A stretch of DNA of 64,000 nucleotides, from the NCBI GenBank assembly GCA_033063855.1, contig CP093829.1, positions 24,893,537-24,957,536 of the forward strand. The letters run 5' to 3'. Position numbers and translations under genes: made by a program. The stretch is from Smittia aterrima (taxonomy: Eukaryota; Arthropoda; Insecta; Diptera; Chironomidae). The notes beneath the pieces are model-generated. The model saw only the letters and a program-made list of their open reading frames with translations. It made no database searches and was not told where the DNA came from. Within the stretch, counting starts at the first letter, position 1. Each line of letters opens with the position of its first letter. Shown piece after piece: positions 12,801 to 26,600 of the stretch.

Positions 12801-15800
12801 ACGAAATGAGGGTTCGGACTCGCTGACTCGACAAAAAGGCGTTCGTTCAATGCGGCAAGAAGGCAAGTGCAATCGACTTTACATTGCTCTAATTTCACCT
12901 TTGGAAACGTCTCTCTTTCTCCCTTTAGCAAACATTAAATCGTTTCGTCGATGCTAGAGCGAGAGTCTAATAACCTGAAATGTGAAAATTGTAATTTAAA
13001 TAGCTTTCTGAACTGTCTGGCAAATTATTCATTTCATTGCTTGGCTTTTTTTCCTCTTTTGAAAAAGCATTTTAGAATTCGTTCAGGCCTCGACTAAGCG
13101 ACGAGCTTCTCTTGTTCTTTCGATTGAAGCACAGCTAACACTAAAGATTAATCATGATAATGGATTGGTCTATTCACGGCACTGTCTGCCGATGATGAAC
13201 CTATTGTTTAAATTAATTATTCTGTAACGAATTTTCACTTCTTCGATAATTTTCGTCTCTTTCTCTTTTCGCTTCTTGATACGATTCTCCTCAGACGATT
13301 TACTTAATGGCTTCATAATGGTTTTGACTGTGAAAAAAAACATAATCTCGAGTCGGGAGATAATTAGAAACGATGCTAGAGCAAAAGTTTGCAAGTTCCT
13401 CCACTCGAGACAGAAGCAGCAAGCAGTTTAAATCTATTTCTTCGTGTTTTTTTTTCGAGGAAACTTCCACCTGACAAAGAAAGTTCTCTTTGCTAAGGAA
13501 AAACTTAATTATTTTATTTTTCCCGCTCTCTAAAGTGTTGTCAATTATTTACGGTTGATTTTGTTGAATGAAGCTGAGTTTCTGCCAAGAGGGAATTGAA
13601 TGAATTAAGATAAATACCTCTTACCATTATTCACCATTCGCTGAGATCGACTCGAACAATGGCAAAGGAAAAAGAAGAAGAAAGGCAGCGGCAGAAATTA
13701 TCGTGGAAAATTATTTTGCAATACAAAATGAAATGGAAAACTTATCCGGAACAATGGATAAAAAAATAAATTTCTTTTGTGCAATCGCTGTTTGGAAATT
13801 GCAAATTACTCTTATCGCTCGCTTGCTGTTCGACGAACAACAACCAACATGCAATGAGAAACGTACAGCACAAGCCCAAAACGAGCAGTGTAAGTTCGCT
13901 GTGAAAGAGCGAGACTCTTAATGGCTTTTGCCCGCTTCACTGTAACTAATACTGCACAAAAACAAAAGCTCCAACAAACGAGAATAATAAAATTGAAAGT
14001 CCAATTACGAATTAATAATCATAATCATGAAAGCAAGAAAACTTTGTTGTTTCGCAACGTTCGTTCGCCTTGTTCCCAGATTTTTTTCGGTACGAGACCT
14101 AATCGACTTTATGGCAACTGTTTCGTGGCTTTCAAACTTAAACTAGTGCACGTGCTGGCTTTGCGCTTATTTCCTTCGCGATGACTCCATCGCTTTATGG
14201 GCTAAGGTAAAATACTTTCTGTGATCTTAGATTCTTAGAAATAAATCCATTGTGTCTTCGTTTTCCTGACGGTTTGCTCTTTTTGTCTTCCCTTTTGTGT
14301 CATGTTGATTATTCAAGCCCATTAATTTCCATCCTCCCCGAAAGGAAAAGCAAAAAGAGTGGAGCTTTCCTCTGTTTCTAACTCTCTCGCAAGCCCCCCG
14401 GAAAAAGGCTTCACTCTCGTTTCCGAATTAAAATGAAAAATTTAAACGAGGATCATCCTAGAGCAATCTTTAGAGTGGAAAAAAGGGTCAAATCTGTGAA
14501 TTTAATAATCTGTTTCGAGAAGGCGACCCACTCGAAGTGGATAATCTCTGAAAAGTAAACTCACTCTTTCGAATCCAACTGAAGTCGATCCGACTTCCTT
14601 AATCCTAATGTGCGTCTGCTTACTTTTGCTTCACATGTTTGCCTTAATTAAAACTCATTATGGAGGTATAAGATATTTATTTGATAATGTTTCAATTTCA
14701 AATGGTAACATGGAAAAGGGTTTCAAGCTCTTCGGGAAAATTTCACCTTTCGAGTAGGAGATGGAGAAACATTTTAAGCAATTTGAAATCGTGTGGAAAA
14801 TCCGTGTAAGAGCAAAAGCAATTAAAGTCATCTGTTACTTAGTAATTGGCATCAATTTATTATGCATGTAGCATACACAGACAAAGGCTGACAACGGCTC
14901 AAAGCGATATTTGCTACTTAACAATGTAAGGAAACTGTGTTCATGCCATGAACTTCATGGAGTTAAAAGAATCATCGACAAACATAATTTCCATACGAGT
15001 GTGTTGTTTACTGTTTCATCGCTCTCTCATCCTCCTTTCTCGATGGGGGTGCACGCTTGCTTCGATGAGCAGAGAACTGAAGCGACGGGGTGGCAAATTC
15101 CAATGAAACAAGATTAAACGATCAACTTTAGAAGCGTCCCGGAGCCAAGAAGCGTCTCAAGATACAAGGAAATGTTGTTTGTTTATTCATCGCCTTGTAC
15201 GACGATGAATTAAAATTTAAGAGAAAGGATGGCAATCACAAAATGAATGAAAGGAGGAGGCAAATGTTTAAAAAGACAAGGAGGGCGTAGCTGCATGAGT
15301 GTTTAATTAATGATAAGAACATTAAGACTCAACGACATTGTCGGAAAATAACCTTGAAGATTAAAAATTTGTGTCTACAAGTTGAAGTTTCATTTTATCC
15401 TCTTGTCATCGACACGAGCTTGTCGACCCATTTTGTGTGGTACAGATTCATCCTTCGTGGCATCAAATCTGACTCGATAGTCTCGACAATCTCTTGCGTG
15501 CAATCACAATTCGAAGCAATTCTCTCAGACGCAAACCTAATTCTTCTGGCCAAATGCTATTAAGTTTCTGTAACTGTCCATTTAATTCAATTTTCTCCAT
15601 CATCAAACACATTTAAGCATTATCTTGATTGTGCTTGGGCTGATCCTTTTTTCTCAAAGCAGCCACAGAGCTGCAACATCCTCGTTTTCTTTTTTTATTC
15701 TCCGCACAACTATTTTTCCATGCTCGAATTCAATTAACATTAATTTTCGATGAACCCTCTTGGTTGAAGAGAGCGTTCACATACGAAACCCTCAATTATG

Positions 15801-17178
15801 ATATAAAAATTAATCTGCGAAGCCTTCGGTAACTCCGATCCCTATTAAATCGTAATAGTGTTAAGGACCAAATTGCTATCATTACGAACTTCGTTTGTAA
15901 TATTTTTTCGTCTCCTCAATTATTTACTTTCATTATTAAATGCAAGAACTTCCGAATCGTTTAGGCGACCTCATGCAGCAACCCCTCTTTGCGTCCTCAT
16001 TTTACACCTCGGAATTATGGCTTTCAACAAAGTTTCAGGATTCAGGTTCTGATAATGTTGCAACAAGCAGAATAGAAAGTGGAAGAAAAAAAGCGGACAA
16101 CAAAAGAAATTATTTTGCTGATGTTCGCTAGAGTAAGAAATGTTTAATGTATGTGCATATCAAAGCAGCGAGAAACTCAAGAGCATACGAGTGATAAAAG
16201 GAACGAACATTTGTTGAACACAGATTGCAGATGCATTTAAATATCTTTGCCGTTTAAGGGCAGCACACGAAAGAGAGAGGAGCTTGCAACGTTTCATATC
16301 CATTATGATGTTCATCCTTCACATGATTAAATATCCTTTCATGGTATTTTATGCCTCAAAGGATTCGTTTTTGAAAAGCATACTTGCAGCATGGGTGGAT
16401 AAATTCAAACGACTAGTTACTCTTTGTGGGTATTTTATGCAAAAATGAAACACGTTTTTCTTGTTTATCAAGAAGAAAAATAAGTTTGAATTTACATGAA
16501 ACTTTAAGCTGAAGTCTCTCATTCTCTCTTGATCTTCTCTCGATTGAAAGATCACATACAAATGTATGCGAGCGTTAAGTCTCTGAAATGCAATGCTTTG
16601 CTTAACTTCTCCACAAGAGAAAACGAAACGACAAAGGCGCGCGAGACGAAGCAAGATCACTCGATAAGTTTAAAACATCGACGTGCAGAAGACGTTGAAG
16701 AGTTTCTTGAATCACAAATACATGAGCAAGAAATACTTTTATGGCTTTTATTTTCGGTGGTGGGGAGGTTGAAGGTAAGAAAGAGAACGAGAGAATGAGA
16801 AGCGGGAAAACCATCGAACGAAACGGACGTGAATGTTAAAAGTTTTTATTTCGGTTGAATATTTACTTGAGCCAATCTTTTATTGCAATTTTAAATTGCG
16901 CTCGATCTCGTGAACTTAAAGATTAAAGTGAAAACAGAGAATTCGCAGTAAAAAAATATTTTTGTCTGATAAGTGAAAATTGCATTAAGTGTCGAAGGCG
17001 AAGAAAAAGTGTCTCACCTTGTGGTGCTTTGAATGAGAAATTCGACAAACGGCAGTAAAGAAAAGAAAAATATTTAAAATGTGCTGACATCAAGCAGAAA
17101 GTAACAACGGTTAATGCAATTACGTCGTTTCGACACCAAAAAGAGCGAATCAAGAAAAAAAAAGAAGTTTTATGTGAC
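3854..17178. other. Gene-poor intergenic stretch between the divergent genes
   Basis: I find no supported coding exon, tRNA or transposon in these 13 kb. Open frames are short (at most 118 codons) and biased to Lys, Phe, Arg and Ser as expected from AT-rich DNA. Homeodomain-type TAATTA runs occur, for example around 9660-9690. CAGGTAG and CAGGTAA heptamers occur near 11516 and 11243. The stretch probably holds regulatory DNA for ed, but that is inference. Confidence 0.55.
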
Positions 17179-17403
17179 ATCGTAAAAAATCATTTTAATT
17201 AAGTTTAGCGCTCGTTTCCCTAAAGTTTTTAAGTGAAATCGTAGGAAAAATGTGAAATTGCATCGATAGCGGAAAAAAGAATCAAGAAAGGGAAATTTTA
17301 CGAGGGAGACGAAGGAAAGCTTTCGCTGTTTTGAGCATGTAAAAATATTTTCCGTTTGATAAGCGTTGAGAGCAGGAAAGAAATATTGTGGAAGTTTTAT
17401 GTG

Positions 17404-17472
17404 ATGAATTTTTTGATCGTCTCAATGCTGCCTCCGAGTCAAAAGTGCTGTGTTAACCGGAGTGCGCAATAA
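17404..17472 (+). other. Upstream ORF in the presumed ed 5' leader
   Basis: An ATG at 17404 opens a 22-codon frame (beginning MNFLIVSML) ending at TAA 17470-17472, about 150 nt before the ed start codon. Minimal ATG-stop pairs also occur nearby (ATG TAA near 17336, ATG TGA near 17399). If the ed transcript starts upstream of 17336, all of these would be scanned first and could dampen translation. The transcription start itself is not visible to me. Confidence 0.35.
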
Positions 17473-17624
17473 AGCAAGACTTTATTATTTGATCGCATTA
17501 TTTCCCTCGCGGTTCGAAGGAAAATTGAATTTCAAGCGAAAGTGTAATCAGCTGAAAGAAAAAATAATAACTGCAGGAAGAATAAACAAAAGCATAGTGA
17601 GGAGACTGTTTCTGGGGATAAGCA

Positions 17625-17685
17625 ATGTGGAATTTCAACATGGATTTACTCAGACGGATTAAAAAGTTCACGTTAATATTTTACG
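17625..17685 (+). CDS. ed: ed exon 1: start codon and first half of the signal peptide
   Basis: Reads MWNFNMDLLRRIKKFTLIFY plus one G, then donor G|GTAAGC at 17686. In-frame stop TAA at 17619-17621 bounds it upstream. The phase-1 end fits exon 2 exactly (G+TT = Val), giving a continuous basic n-region and hydrophobic core, FTLIFYVLVIVTTANG. Two in-frame ATGs exist, 17625 and 17640; the second matches the insect CAA(A/C)ATG context better. Evidence is composite, without transcript support. Confidence 0.75.
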
Positions 17686-20600
17686 GTAAGCAAAGCAAGA
17701 CGAAGTCAACACATGAAGTTTGATTCCCCAACAGCAACGCGCTGATAAAATCCGACACAGAAAAATCACATCACCGAGTCGCAGTTGATGCGAAGAGAAA
17801 TATTTTCATTCCGCGTTCTACACAAAATAATTTCGAGTTTCTTCATCCGCAAGAATTTGATTTGAGTTTTTATCGGTGGAAAAAGTTGTTCCTCTCGACC
17901 TAGCCCAACCTTTCACTGTTGTTGTTTGCGAACTTAAATTCTCCAGGACTCGTTTCGTTCTCTCTGTGCTGTTTTGTATAAAAATTCCTTGCCCTCAGTC
18001 GAATCATTAATCATCGAGGGAAAAATTGTTTACAAATTTATTTAGCATAACTAGGGTGGGTCGCTTTCAACTTTGGCTTTGATTTCTATTGCGCAAACCA
18101 ACCATGCAACAATGCGATTTCCTGCCCTAAAACAACAAAGTTTTTTTTAAACATAGCAATCGTTCTACACAAGAAGCAGAATGAAATAAATATCAGATGG
18201 CTCGGCTATGCTCTAAAAACATAAACAGACAAACTTTTTTTTTGCTGTTTTCTTTGAAATGGTTTCCTTCTCCTTTTACCTCTTTCATTCGGTTTCGGTT
18301 TCTCGTGCGAGGCGACGTCGAATTCGATGAATACTTCATAATCTTTATCGCGGCCAAACAGAGTGAGCACCTTGTTGATTCAACAATTCAGAGTTTTCCA
18401 GCTGCACGTGAATATAAGATCCACGAAATGACTCGACGCGACTTTATATGTCGATACATTCATAGCTTTGTGGCGCGCAACAGAGCTGCAGCGATAATAA
18501 AAAAAATTGTTGTACATCGTGAAAATGTAGTTTAACGGCTCTCCCTTGGAGGCGACTCGAATGATGTCAAGCACGGCGCGTTTGATTGATTCGTTAAAGT
18601 AGCGATAAATGTTTTTGAAGCATTTTTGATTCACAGATCCATCTGCAGCCGCTCTCTCTGTGGGGCGAAACTCAATTTAAAGCGAACACATTTTGAAGGG
18701 TTCGGATCGAGTGACTCAGAAGGTCAGCCGGCAGTCTGCAATGCAATGAGCTTTCAAAATTGAAAGAAACTTAAATATTTATTTCCATTCACAATCACTT
18801 CCAATGCACAATCCAATTCCGTGCTCGAACGTTTCGTTTTTCCTTCAATTGTTTTCGTTCGAGAAGAGAGGTCGCTAATTAAATTAAGCTTAATTAAAAC
18901 ATTGTGTGAAAATCAATTTCTGTGATTATTTAAACAAACTCCGGTCTAGTCCGAGTCTACCGAAATGCTGGAGAAGAATTTTCAATGTTGATGACTTGAG
19001 CACACATTAAACTGCAATGTAGACTCACATACAGTCACGCACGGAGAGAGAGCAAAGCAAACGATCGGAATTCGACATTCTGGGCTTTTTGCTAATTTTG
19101 CTCATAATGAAATAAGCAAATATTTACATTCGTTCTTTGAACTGTCGGGGAAATTTGGAAAATTTGGCAAAACGAGCTGAAAGCAGTTTCAGATCAGATT
19201 TATCAACGGCATGCGCTTTTCCCACTGGGCCACTCAACACAAATTCTTTATTTGAACTCGCAAAATTCATGAAATGTTTGCGAAATATTTTCTCTTTGAT
19301 TTCGCAAGTTAAATTTAAATTCAATTCTCGTAGTTCGCAATCCCCGTCGAAGAATTGTTTGAATCGTTAAAGCGAATGATGGCATTCGGCAAACAGAAAT
19401 CTGGAGCGTTACAAAACTGCGTAGCAAGCAATGAAAAGCAGACTTTCATGTGTTTCAAGAACAGAAATTATTTTAGAATTGAAATCATCATCATGATTTT
19501 TCGATGAGCTTGGAAATGTTAATGAGGATCAGGCCACGACGGCTGATGCAAACGGCATCGTTTCCGAAGTGAAGAGAAAGATGAGGGTTCACGATGCCGA
19601 CAATAATGGAATTTTATAACAGCTTTTATTGCTGTGTCGAGTGGGCTCACTTCACATATCATTGGAATGCATCCTTTGAGTATCTTCTTCGTAAAGAGTT
19701 CTCGAGTATGACGTTAACGAGTGAAACGGTTCAAATGCACACAAAGTCAAAAGAAATAATTTCGCCTACGCTCGAATGTGACTTCACAAAAGAATCCCTC
19801 GAAGGCAGACAAGCATACTTTCCCGTCCGAAATCAGATATTTTCTAGTTTCTCAAGCCCAGAGTCTTGGTTACGGACGAAGAATCAACATGTTTTCTATC
19901 TTTTTTTTTATCGAAGCAACGAAGGCAATCTCGTGTATTTATAATTTCGTAGACTCGCCTCAGTGCTAGGGATTGAATTCTTTTTATTGGCTTCCACTGC
20001 CAAGATCGATTTCTTGTCGAGAGATCTCAAAACAACTGATAGCATTAATACACATTAAAGCACAATAAAACGATATTCAAAACATTTTATGTTAATAAAA
20101 ACCTTTTTTTTTCTCTTCTCTAAAATCTATGACACAACATAAGTTGAAACTTTGTTTTCGGGTAACAGCAGGGACCGAGAAAAAAGTCAGAGAATTAATC
20201 AAACTGAATAAAAGGTTTTCTCTTCCTCTCGCATTGTTCTATTCCTAGTGGGAAATTTATGAGATACTCCAACACATAAGAACGTTTTTTTCATGCTTAA
20301 GATGAGTTCGAAAAGCGTCCCGCAGGAAATACCTGATAAAAAACGATTCACTAATTTTATGTTTATTGCCTCTGTCGAATGGATCTTTTGTTAGTTGGCG
20401 ATTAGAAGAAAAACAAAAACGACTTAGAATCGTCCGAAAAGAATTCTTTGCTCTTTGACAATTAGAGTTTTTGTTTTGTCTCCACTCTTAAAAGGAAATT
20501 TATTTGAAAGAAATCAACAATGTATCGTCATCCTCGTTGAATTATTGTGTTGTAACACATTTTTGAGCGAGAACTTTTATGGATTTCTCTTTGTTGTTTT

Positions 20601-23600
20601 CTTGTGGGGTGTTCAGATTTGTCGTCGCTTGATAAATTAAAATCGGAGTCTGTTCGAGATTTGACAGAATTGGTGATTGCACGACGACAGTTGAAGATTC
20701 TTCGAGAAATCGCTTGAAGCCAAAACAATTCTCAATCAACGTCTTGACGAACTCAAAACAATCTTAATCTTAAACCACGAAGCGGATTTTGAGGAATTTC
20801 TGAGTTGAGCTACTTTTCTTCTCGTCACTCAACTCATGAGCCACATCATTAAGGAATTAATCCCAAGACAAATTTTCAGATTTCCGAAATCTATTCGGAG
20901 AAGAATTTTTACGAGCTTCGATGGTTTTTGTGTTGAAATTAGGTGCTCGTTTCAATCGGTCCCTCTTTTCCCATTTCAAATTGAAGAAATATTGCAACAA
21001 CCTACAACAAAGGGCAAAGTGAATGTTGTTTCCAATGAAAAAGGTACAAGAACAAGAAAAGCCTTCTTCACCCCCGATTGTTCCACAGATTCTCTCTCTA
21101 CCTGAAGCAAAATAACATTTTTTTTCTCACAACCGCCCTGAAGACAAAAAAAAACAGTTTCATTATTTGGCTATGAAGAATGAAATAGAAATTCTCCGCC
21201 ATTTCTGAAGAGTGGGAGAGCATCATTTATTATGTTTATGCTCGTTATTGGTAGATGCTTCGATGGCTCGGCTGCAGAGTTCTGCAAGGATCAGCAGAGA
21301 AGAAGAGAAAAAAAAACCTTTTCCCGTATTTTTCCACGGAAAGCTCAGATTGTTTTTTTCCATCCGAAAGCCGAAGAGATTTTTTTTTTATTTATTTGTA
21401 TTGAAAAGTGTACTTCACCTGCAGAATATGAAAACACTCCGACAAAAACTGTATCCTGACTGACTCGAGACGCTCGAAGCGAAATCCTTAGCTTGATGAA
21501 CAATTGAGCTCACAAAATTGCAATTTCTCCAATGGCAAATACCTGCTCAATAAAAGCGAGCACTGCACGTTTTGCTGTAAAAAATGAATTTATAGCTTTC
21601 AAGAGAGAGATGTAGGAGTGGAAGCAGTTTGCATACAGCGACGACAATATTGCATCGGATGCATTCAAGTTGAAAGTTTGGAAACAAAGTTTTTCTTGCT
21701 CCCTTGAACAGTTCACAGCTTTTCTCAGTTTTTTTTAAACGTAGCTAGTCACATCGCTATAAGTCCATTGAGACTACTCTAATAGAGTGACACTTGTAAA
21801 ACTTTCTCAAAGTCTTTAACATCGTTGCACTTCAAACTCCAAGCAAGCAAGCGAGCAGACGGCGAGCAAGTGAAAATCTGGTGAAATTTACAACTTTCAT
21901 AAGCAGACTGCACATGGATTTGAATGGGAAGACAACACATTACATTAGTGCATGTAAAGCGATGCAAACGAGGAAAGCTTCATGATTATGCTCGAAACAC
22001 GTTTACTTGTTTCTTCTTCCACTCGCTCTCGACCGTTGATGTTTGCAAATTGTTCGCTTTATTGCACTTGCTAGAGCCTTGTTGAAGCGGGAGAAGCTCG
22101 GAATATGTTATTACGCAAACACATGTGCAGCGCTTTAGAAAGAATGCAATCCACAGCTTCAAACAAATGCGCTGCGAGCCCTACTCGCACATTTTGTCCA
22201 ACACAATCTTCCGAAGCCATTTAACACATTGCAGGCTTATCCTGTTATTGTGCTACGGGAAGTCTCTCAAATGCTCTATCCCTCTCAACGCTCTATTCTA
22301 TAGCACATCACACCTTCGGGCCAGATAAAGAATGAATTGTTAGTTAGCCCTGCTGATTCTCGCCTCCGAATTTCTCGGAATATTTCTAACGAAGGAACAA
22401 CAATGAAGGTGTCCGATAATGGAATGGCGAATAACGTATTCATCAGAAGTCTGACAAAATCTGCCTAAAAGGCTCTCTCTCGTCTAATTCTGTTAGCTTT
22501 CTGATTAATTAGAAAATTGATTGATTTCTCGGAGAAGAGAAAAAAAAGTTTTAAGCTCTGGTTTTCGGATTGTTTACGCTTCCTTCTTCAGCGTAAAGCG
22601 AGAGCTCTAATTAAAATTCGTTAAACATTCATTTAGATTTATTCGGCGTTTACGAGTCTTCCGGCTCTATGAGGCTGATAAAAAAAAACTTTTTATTCCG
22701 CGAAATGTTTCGCTGACTGATGGCGCGCCATGTGTTTCACTTCGAGTTATTTTCATTTCTCTTTCTCTTCGTCTACAGCATCAGCGGATTTGGTTTTAAT
22801 CTCTAGTAATTATAATGAAACAAAAGTTCTAAATTTATCCATGTGAGAACGTTTTGTGATAAGTTTCACATGTTTGCGGCGTCAAATGTTTAGCGACGAA
22901 CGAGATATCGTTGTAAACATTTGCGATGATAAATATTTAAATACAGAAAACTACAAATGAGCTGAAAATCCTATCTCGATTGTGATGAAGTCATCGATAT
23001 CAAGGAAAATTTATTCGATTGGAAAGCTTCGCAAAATTGTTTTCTAAGTGCCATTGAATGAAGACCCAAGCAACCGATAGGAAATCCCATTGATAGATTT
23101 GTTTTAGTTCCCGAGCTATCGACTAAGCAAACAAATCTATAAATTTCGAATCCCTTTTTTTCCTTCTCTTGCCCAATTGTCCAAACTCTCCGACTTTTCA
23201 GCATTTCGTGAGCAAATTGAAATACAAACAGGCAAAGTTTTCTATTATTCTGTTGAGGATGTCTCGGTTGCTTTAAGGGAAGTCCATTAAACGATGACCG
23301 ATCCCGGAAGGATTGAAAGAAAAACTTTAGAAAACAAACACGATCGTGATGTCGCCTAATGCGTATCCTCATCCATTTTCCTTTAACGTGACCCACACAA
23401 ACGAACAAGAACAGAAAGTAAACTGGTTTCCGATTAATGCCCATTTCGAGAGAAAACAAATGAATATTTTGATGACATGTGACGGATTCACTTTTCGATT
23501 TGTTGATTTTAGACATTTTTTTTTCTTTGTCTCATCCTTCGTCGCTCTGTTGATACATAAATGCCCATAACATAAAACATCATGTGTGCTCAGTCAACGG

Positions 23601-26600
23601 ACAAAACCGTCTCGACATTAAACACTGTGACAAGTTCTTTTCCTTGGCTGCTCTCGTTTCGCCTCCTGTCACGATAGAAATTGACGACTTCGAATGATAT
23701 AAATTGAGGGAGGGAAGAAAATTTGTTGATGTTGTTAATGTTGCCATAATGCGACGATGTATGTTTTAGCATCATCCGGTTTTCTTCGGCTCTAAATTGA
23801 CGTGATGTTTCGATTTTTTATTTCTTCCTCCTCGATCAACACGTAAACAAACCGCCCACGCTTTCCCATGTTTTCTTACTCAAATGAAATTTGCTTGCTT
23901 TTCTTATTAAGCGACCCGATAAATGCGTTGAACCAATAAATTCCGATGAACTACATTTCGCTATGGAATCGCAAAGAAAATTGACACACGAGCATCGTCA
24001 AAATCATCTTAAAACCTGCGTGGTGTGTCAGTCTCATTCATGAAAAAATTCGATGGAAACCAAGTCACGAATCGATTTTCTGAAGTTGATTGAAACGAGA
24101 GGCAACCTTTTGTTTATACTTCTGATGATGTTTTTCATTCAAAGTACGTCATTGAGATGATACACGCATTGTCTTTCTACGAAGGCGCTTTCATCTCGTT
24201 TCCCCCACGACAGAGAGTTGTGATGAGAACGAAAGTGTTTTTCTTAAATATTTCGGATGCTTCAAGTCATCCGTGAAAATTGTTGTCATCAGATTAAAGA
24301 GACTCACTTTCGACATGTCGTCAAGCTGCGGTGGATTTACTTCATGAAGTCGAATTGAGTTCTTACAGCTTTCTAAACATTCTCAAAGAATTAAGTCGCA
24401 AAACAAAAGTTGTCTCGCTAACATTCTTCTACGAGAGCGATTTGATTTTATCAGCAGAGGAGAGGGGAGCGAAGCAGAGATTTTCCTGTACAATTGCACA
24501 ATCCTCGACTGGATTTAAAATCTCAAGCCCCGTACAGAACAAGTTTATTGTCGTCTGCATTGGGCTGCTCCACCGTTGCCGCTTCGAGTAAATCTAAGAC
24601 GTTGAATACATAAAGAAAAGAAAATATCGCGTTGTTTGCTTTTCTGATCTCCAACAAGAGAACGAGCGAGAGGAGTAAGAAAAAAAAAACTTTATTTATT
24701 TTTCAATGTGGCTTGGGTGTAAGAAACCGGTTTTCTGAATCACGTTGCTGTCTTAAAGTTCTTTAACGTTTTTTTGTTTTAAAAATCGAACACAGCTTTG
24801 CTCCAATCTATTAAAAGCAGTTTCATGCATTTCGAGAAATCGAGAAGGAAAGAGAAAAGATCGATCGCTTTGAACAATTGACTTCGAGCGAGGGTAGCTA
24901 AAGGGTTTCCAACCAGCAATCAATTTTCCCACTCAAAAGCCAATGGCAAACATGGCTGGAAAGTCAATTTCTCATGATGCATGCTTCGAAATGTTTGAGA
25001 AAGATATCGAATTGCTTTGGCTTTCACGAGAATTCAGCAAAAAACATTCGATCCATTTACTTTGTTTCTTCATGGCCATGTGCAGACTTCTGGAGAACTC
25101 TAATGAAATGCTTCTTGTGTACGTCTCGTTTTCTACTTTGATAATTGAGAATATTTAGTTTCATAACGTGAACCCTCTCGACAACTTTCCGAGGCAAACA
25201 TTTCGAGGCAACACATTCGTGACATTAGCTCAAAACAATTTTAAAATTTTAATCTAGAAATCCCATTCTCAACGAAAAATCGTTTGGATGAGTGCAAAAC
25301 TGGAATTCTGTTTCCTTCTTTTCTCATTAGCCCGTGGGAGTTTCAAGCGGCAGCTGAACAATCCAAAGTTTTCGACCAGCAAAAACTCATTTCATAAATT
25401 TACTCTCCGACCGTAAAAACCTCAGGAAAAAAGTTCAATTGTGATCCATCCTGTTGCGAGCGCGCGGTACGGCGGTCTTCATTTAAAAATCACATTTAAT
25501 TTGAATATTTTAATGCTTTGCTGGCTTGTGAAATGTCAGCGAGAGAATCCGTTTGCTGAAAAAGCCAAACTGTATTTGCACATTTAATGCGAAGCTCGAA
25601 TGGAATTCTCGAGATTTTTTTTTTACTTTTTTCCTGCGTCGCAAAAACCTTTTGAGCCCATCGCGGAATCGTTGACAAACATCGACAGTGGCAAGTAATT
25701 TTTTCATGAAGCAAAGGCTTCAATCTGGGTAGGATGACTCTTCACTTGCTCAAAGCCGCGAGAAAATATGAATTCAGAAATATTTTTTCTACGTTCAATG
25801 CATTTTTATTCAACGGCGTCAGCAAAATATTTTTCATACTTTTCTTTCGCAATTTTATTTTGTTCTCTCTCTTTCATCTCGAATCGTTTATTTTTTCGCC
25901 ATCACTCTCTGTGTAACTTAATGCACGATTTTTGCCTTCCGAACACCAAAAGCTGCAAGCTGTGCCGATGGCGAAAAGGCGGCGAGTGCGGTGGCCTTTA
26001 ATTTCCAGCTCAATCATGAGTTTTGCCTTTTGTTTATATTTTAAGCTTCAGTTGAGTTGAATACAAAAAATTCGCTGCCGCAGTTGCAAACATAAGCACT
26101 TTTCATATTAAACTCGCTCGGGTGCATTGCCAATTGAATTAAATAATAAAGCCAGTTGGAATTGCATGGAAAAAAAGCTTCCATTCACTTTTCTGAAAAG
26201 TAGATTCGCGGAATAAAAAAAAGAGTCGTTAACGAAAAGGATTTTTCCTCTCACAGTTCGTTCATTATTTACTTTTTCTTAAAAATTTCGTTCTGCTTTA
26301 AAGAATGATAAATTACAATCTGGAAGCCAGAAGCTTCATCCCTTTCTCCCCCGTCCCTTGTTGCTTCTTTCATTTGACTTTCCAGCGAATTCTCTAAATT
26401 AAAATATTTTCCCTGATGCTTTGAGATGAATCAGCAGCTCGTTGAGGGGAATGAGATGAATCCAGACGACTGAACGAAATTAAATTCGTGTTAGGAACAA
26501 CAACAAGATTCGACGCTGGATCCTCATCAACGAAAGGCAGTAAATAGATTCGCCACGGATTGTAATCGTGCAACGCTCTGCCGTTTTCAAGCCATTAATT

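Noticed and set aside
17450..17662. 70-codon frame overlapping ed exon 1
   Set aside because: It begins with GTG rather than ATG, lies out of frame with ed, and has no recognised domain.
17977..18000. TATAAAA followed by a TCAGTC initiator just inside ed intron 1
   Set aside because: The TATA-to-initiator spacing is about 20 nt rather than about 30 nt, and it lies downstream of the start codon.
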